Shown piece after piece: positions 4,795 to 8,071 of a DNA stretch of 8,071 bases; within the stretch, counting starts at the first letter, position 1; every line of letters begins with the position of its first letter. The notes below the pieces were generated by a model that had not been told where the DNA came from, ran no database searches, and saw only the letters and a program-made list of their open reading frames with translations. Position numbers and translations under genes: made by a program. Source of the DNA: Roseomonas xinghualingensis. GTDB lineage: Bacteria; Pseudomonadota; Alphaproteobacteria; Acetobacterales; Acetobacteraceae. The stretch covers positions 1 through 8,071 of the forward strand of contig NZ_JAOXLP010000074.1 in NCBI RefSeq assembly GCF_025791835.1, given 5' to 3'.

Positions 4795-7700
4795 ATGAGC
4801 GACCAAACTGCATCGGAAGCCGCGGACGCGGACATCGCGGCGGCCAATGTCTCGCCGACCAATGTCTTAACGACCAATGTCTTAACGACCAATGTCTCGA
4901 CAACCGGTGCCCCAGTGCCCGGAGCCACGGCGCCGGCGGACGCGCCGCCCCCGCCCTTCGCGCTCCCAGCCCACGCCCCGCTACGGTTGGATGATCCCTC
5001 CCGGCGGTGGCTGGTGGAGCGTGGCAGCGTCGCCCTCTTCGCCCTCCGGGCCCCGGTCGCGCCGGCGAAGGAGGGGGCACGCCGCTATCTTGGCACCGTC
5101 CCAGCGGGGGGGATGGTCTGCGGCATGGGCGAAGACCTTGCCGGTACGACCCTCCTCGCCGTCGGCGGTGCTGGCACGCGGCTTCGGTCACTGCTCCCCG
5201 GCGCGGCGCGCGGGCAGGAGGCCGCGCTGGGGGCCTCGGTCGAGGCCTGGGCGCAGGCGGTGGCAGGTGGCCTCGCCCGTCCCCTCCAGCCGCGCCCGCG
5301 GGCCGACCTCGCCGTTCGTCCCGGCGGCGCCCGCCAGCGCCTGCCAGCCGGCGCCGTCGTCGTCGCGGGGGATAGCCCGCTCTGGCTGCGGATCACCGGC
5401 GGCGACTGGCTGCTGCTGGGACTGGAACCCGTAGAGGGGCTTTTCCCGCTGCCGGCCGGCGCCTGGATCTCGGGCGGAGGCGGCGTGTTCCGGCCCGTAT
5501 CCGCCGCGGAGGCATTGCGTGGCCCCGACTGGGAGGCCGGGCTGGCCGCCTTCAACGCCGCGCTGCTCGATGCCCTGCCAGCCGCCCTGGCGTTGGAGGC
5601 CGCCGACGAGCTGAACCGCCGCCGCCTCCGCGAGGCGCGCGAGGCCGAGGACGCGGTGAGCCGGGCCTCAACCTTCGCCGCGATCCTTGGCAATGCGCCG
5701 ACCCGGGCCGAGGTCTCGGACGCCGATCCGCTCATGCCGGTCTTCCGGACCGTGGCCGCTCCCCTCGGGATCGAGGTCCGCCGCCCTGTCCGCGTGCGGG
5801 CCATCGACGTGGACGCCACCTCTACCCTCGAGGAACTGGCCCGCGCCTCCGCCCTCCGCCTGCGCCCGGTGCGGCTGGAGCCGGGCTGGTGGCGGGTCGA
5901 CCACGGGCCCCTCTTCGCCCGGCGCGCCGACGGTGCCGTCGTCGGGCTCCTGCCCGAGGGCCGGGGCTGGCGGATCTGCACCCCCGAGTGCCCTTCCGGC
6001 GCTCGCCTCGACCCTGGCGCGGCAGCCGCCCTGCACGCCGAGGCCTGGGCCCCGCTGGTGCCCCTTCCCCGCAAGAAGCTCGGCCTGGGCGACCTGCTCG
6101 CCGCCGGGATGCGGCGCGCGGGCGGGGATGTGCCGGCCATCTTCGCGGCGCTGCTGATCGGCGCGGCGCTGGGCCAGGCCGTGCCCATGGCCACGGGACT
6201 GGCCTTCACCCTCCTCATCCCCGGCGGCCACCTCTCGGAGCTGACGCAGCTTGGCGTCGCCCTCATCTTCGTCGCGGCCGTGTCATGGGCGGTGCGGCTG
6301 GGTGGGGAGGTGGCGCGACAGCGCATTGAGGCCCGCGCCGGCCCCGCTCTGCACGCCGCCATCTGGGACCGGGTGATCCGCCTGCCGCTGGCCGTGCTCA
6401 ACCGCCAGACGGTGGGCGAGACGGCGGCGCGGGCGGGGGCGGCGATCTCGCTGGCCGACCAGATCCGCGCGCTCGGCTTCGGTGCCGCGTCTTCGTTTGC
6501 CGTGATCCTCTCCTCGGCCGTGGTGATGCTCCTGGCCCAGCCGCTGGCAGCCTCGGTGGGGCTTGCTCTGCTCGCGCTGCAGATGGCGGCGGCCAACCTC
6601 GCCGGCTGGCTTCAAGGCCGCGCCTTCGCCACCGGCGAGGCCCTGTCCGGCCTCGCTGACGCGATGGTGCTGCAGATTGTCTCGGGGCTGGTGAAGCTCC
6701 GCCTCGCCGGGGCGGAGCGACGGGCGGAGGAGGTCTGGGCGGCGCGCTTCGCGGGGATGCGCCGCCGCCTCGCCGCCGCGCGCCGGGTCGGCAATGCCTA
6801 CGACGCGTTCTCGGCCGGCTTCGCCATCCTCTCGACCGCTGGCGCCTTCCTCGTGATCGCGCTGATGCAGCGCGTGGAGCCTGGGCAGGCCGTGCCATCG
6901 CTCGCCTCGGTCATGACCTTCCTTTCGGCCTTCGGGCTGATGATGGGCGCGGGCGCGCAGCTCGCGAAAGCCGTCTTCTCCCTCTGGTTCCTGCTGCCCA
7001 TCAGGCGATTTGCCCAGCCCCTTCTGGAATCCCTGCCCGAGGCCGAAACCGGCCGCGTGGATCCCGGGCGCCTGAATGGCGCACTGACCCTGTCCGGCGT
7101 GGCCTTCCGCTACGGCCCCGCCGAGCCATGGATCTTCCAGGGGCTGGACCTCAAGGTGGAGCCGGGCGAGTTCGTCGCCATCACCGGCCGCTCCGGCGCG
7201 GGCAAGTCCACCCTGGTGCGGCTCCTGCTGGGCATTGAGGAGCCGGTGGCCGGCGCCATCTACCTCGACGGCCACGATCTTCGCGGGCTGGACACTGGCG
7301 CGGTGCGCCGGCAGGTGGCGACGGTGCTGCAATCCGGCCGCCTGCCCCCCGGCAGCCTGCGCGAGGCGGTGCGCGGGGTCACCCGTGCCGACGACGACGC
7401 CATCTGGGATGCCCTCGGCCGCGCGGCTCTGGCGGAGGAGGTCCACGCCATGCCGATGAGGCTGGAGACTGTCCTGACCGATGCCGCCCGCGTCCTCTCC
7501 GGCGGGCAGGCCCAGCGCCTGCTGCTCGCCCGCGCGCTCCTCCAGAAGCCCGCGCTGATGATCCTCGACGAGGCGACCAGCGCGCTCGACAACATCACCC
7601 AGGCCGCCTCCATGAAGGCGATCCGGGACCTGCCGGCCACCCGCATTGTCATCGCCCACCGCCTCTCCACCATCCGCCACGCTGACCGCATCATGGTGCT

Positions 7701-7818
7701 GGACGGCGGGCGCATCGCGGAGAGCGGATCATTTGACGAGCTGATGGCGAAACGCGGTGGACTCTTCGCCCGGCAATTCATGGAAGAGGTTCGCTGGCAG
7801 GTCCGGAGCGAGAGCTGA
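4795..7818 (+). CDS. NHLM-type ABC transporter, ATP-binding/permease protein without peptidase activity
   Basis: Predicted 1007-residue partner of the upstream peptidase ABC protein, starting three bases after its stop. Residues 1-55 are a low-complexity Ala/Thr/Pro tail with a TNVLT repeat. Residues 70-240 (WLVERGSVALFAL, then YLGTVPAGGMVCG) resemble the N-terminal module of this family, which recalls a cyclic-nucleotide-binding or cupin fold. Residues about 311-420 look like a degenerate C39-like domain lacking the Cys and His. The membrane domain is about 446-735. The ATPase (about 763-1000) has Walker A GRSGAGKST (798-806), Q-loop Gln846, signature LSGGQ (901-905), Walker B LMILDEAT (921-928) and His955, all intact. 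In NHLM loci such a protein accompanies the peptidase ABC protein, probably as a heterodimer (family knowledge and inference). The length is near the upper end for the family, partly because of the N-terminal tail. Confidence 0.93.
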   Translation: MSDQTASEAADADIAAANVSPTNVLTTNVLTTNVSTTGAPVPGATAPADAPPPPFALPAHAPLRLDDPSRRWLVERGSVALFALRAPVAPAKEGARRYLGTVPAGGMVCGMGEDLAGTTLLAVGGAGTRLRSLLPGAARGQEAALGASVEAWAQAVAGGLARPLQPRPRADLAVRPGGARQRLPAGAVVVAGDSPLWLRITGGDWLLLGLEPVEGLFPLPAGAWISGGGGVFRPVSAAEALRGPDWEAGLAAFNAALLDALPAALALEAADELNRRRLREAREAEDAVSRASTFAAILGNAPTRAEVSDADPLMPVFRTVAAPLGIEVRRPVRVRAIDVDATSTLEELARASALRLRPVRLEPGWWRVDHGPLFARRADGAVVGLLPEGRGWRICTPECPSGARLDPGAAAALHAEAWAPLVPLPRKKLGLGDLLAAGMRRAGGDVPAIFAALLIGAALGQAVPMATGLAFTLLIPGGHLSELTQLGVALIFVAAVSWAVRLGGEVARQRIEARAGPALHAAIWDRVIRLPLAVLNRQTVGETAARAGAAISLADQIRALGFGAASSFAVILSSAVVMLLAQPLAASVGLALLALQMAAANLAGWLQGRAFATGEALSGLADAMVLQIVSGLVKLRLAGAERRAEEVWAARFAGMRRRLAAARRVGNAYDAFSAGFAILSTAGAFLVIALMQRVEPGQAVPSLASVMTFLSAFGLMMGAGAQLAKAVFSLWFLLPIRRFAQPLLESLPEAETGRVDPGRLNGALTLSGVAFRYGPAEPWIFQGLDLKVEPGEFVAITGRSGAGKSTLVRLLLGIEEPVAGAIYLDGHDLRGLDTGAVRRQVATVLQSGRLPPGSLREAVRGVTRADDDAIWDALGRAALAEEVHAMPMRLETVLTDAARVLSGGQAQRLLLARALLQKPALMILDEATSALDNITQAASMKAIRDLPATRIVIAHRLSTIRHADRIMVLDGGRIAESGSFDELMAKRGGLFARQFMEEVRWQVRSES
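4843..4902 (+). repeat. Four-copy 15-bp tandem repeat at the start of the third exporter gene
   Basis: The units are GCCAATGTCTCGCCG, ACCAATGTCTTAACG (twice, identical) and ACCAATGTCTCGACA. They are in frame with the gene and encode ANVSP-TNVLT-TNVLT-TNVST (residues 17-36). The two identical units introduce two TTA leucine codons, rare in such GC-rich DNA. Because each unit is 15 bp, gain or loss by slippage would lengthen or shorten the protein without a frameshift. The segment lies in a disordered-looking tail and probably has no structural role. Confidence 0.9.
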
Positions 7819-7941
7819 GCCTCGAGGAGAGAATGCCGCGGGCCTCGGTCCTTTCCGCCAGTCGGCGCGCTGGTCGTGCCTAGAGCATTTTCGGCTTGCA
7901 CAGATTCGGGTGAGATGATTCGACGCTGCTGATGGAGCAGC
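7819..7941 (+). other. Right flank after the exporter operon; hairpin but no gene
   Basis: No gene is supported. A perfect seven-base hairpin CGCTGCT-GATGG-AGCAGCG lies at 7924-7942. It has no T-run on either strand, so it is not a convincing terminator. The base composition between about 7880 and 7923 is clearly more AT-rich than the operon (AGAGCATTTTC at 7882-7892). This may mark the boundary of the locus or the edge of a former mobile element. I see no intrinsic terminator directly after the stop at 7818. Confidence 0.4.
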
Positions 7942-8070
7942 GAGGTTGTCCTCCCAGCTGTTGATGGAGGTGCGGTCGTAGGTCGGCAGGTGGCCGAGCA
8001 CGTCCTGCAGCTCCTGAATTGGCGGCTTGTTGCGGCCGGTTTGCACGTTCACGGTCGAGTGGATGATGGG
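7942..8070 (-). other. Unidentified minus-strand coding-like remnant at the right edge
   Basis: Read on the minus strand from the window edge, one frame gives 43 codons with strongly G/C third positions, including NVQTGRNKPPIQELQDVLG, then HLPTYDRTSINSWEDNL. The GC-rich codon pattern breaks down at about 7941, where the hairpin and AT-richer sequence start, although the frame stays open beyond it. It may be the 3' end of a truncated gene converging on the operon. I do not recognise the family. An insertion-sequence origin is possible but not shown. Confidence 0.3.
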
Positions 8071-8071
8071 G

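Noticed and set aside
3244..4806. 520-codon open frame on the minus strand
   Set aside because: It is exactly antisense to the peptidase-ABC gene, which has intact catalytic and ATPase motifs. Long antisense frames are expected in DNA this GC-rich, and its translation resembles no known protein.
5085..7680. Two long minus-strand open frames (5085-6596 and 6283-7680)
   Set aside because: Both are mirror frames of the second ABC transporter, with Arg/Ala/Ser-rich or His/Gly-rich translations and no domain signals.
7833..7883. Sixteen-codon plus-strand frame after the operon with a nearby AGGAG
   Set aside because: The spacing to the ATG is only about three bases, the peptide (MPRASVLSASRRAGRA) has no recognisable feature, and such short frames arise often by chance.
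7924..7942. Perfect seven-base hairpin as the operon terminator
   Set aside because: It lies about 105 bases past the stop and has no T-run on either strand. It is reported only as a structural feature.

Overview
The window is very GC-rich, with G or C at almost every third codon position. The proteins look most like those of alphaproteobacteria, and an Acetobacteraceae-type host (Roseomonas-like) is my best guess; this is inference from composition and family resemblance only. The core, 513-7818 on the plus strand, is a four-gene export locus. It is bounded by insertion-sequence debris on the left and by an unidentified gene remnant on the right.

Left flank, 1-476. The end of an IS5-family (IS903-like) element lies at 1-127, with a terminal inverted repeat and the first 31 codons of its minus-strand transposase. 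It is inserted in the 5' part of an IS6-family transposase gene (128-257, minus). An unrecognised minus-strand frame with coding-like codon use follows at 257-457.

Export locus. Gene 1 (513-1139) is a roughly 208-residue protein of RTX calcium-binding nonapeptides. Its N-terminus looks like a double-glycine leader ending in LDKVVGG. A strong hairpin (1148-1180) follows its stop codon. Genes 2-4 are the complete NHLM-type (nitrile hydratase-like-leader microcin) export trio: an HlyD-like membrane fusion protein (1328-2617), an ABC transporter with an N-terminal C39 peptidase (2614-4791, TTG start overlapping the previous stop) and a second, peptidase-less ABC transporter with a long N-terminal region (4795-7818). 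Both ABC proteins keep all ATPase motifs.

Proposed working of the locus (inference): the two ABC proteins pair in the inner membrane, the C39 domain cuts the RTX protein after Gly-Gly, and the HlyD-like protein carries it across the periplasm with a TolC-type porin encoded elsewhere. The notable point is that an RTX repeat protein, normally a substrate of C-terminal-signal type I secretion, sits where a nitrile hydratase-like leader precursor would be expected. No such precursor and no RiPP-modifying enzyme is present in the window.

Right flank, 7819-8071: no complete gene. There is a short perfect hairpin (7924-7942) and a minus-strand coding-like remnant reaching the window edge.
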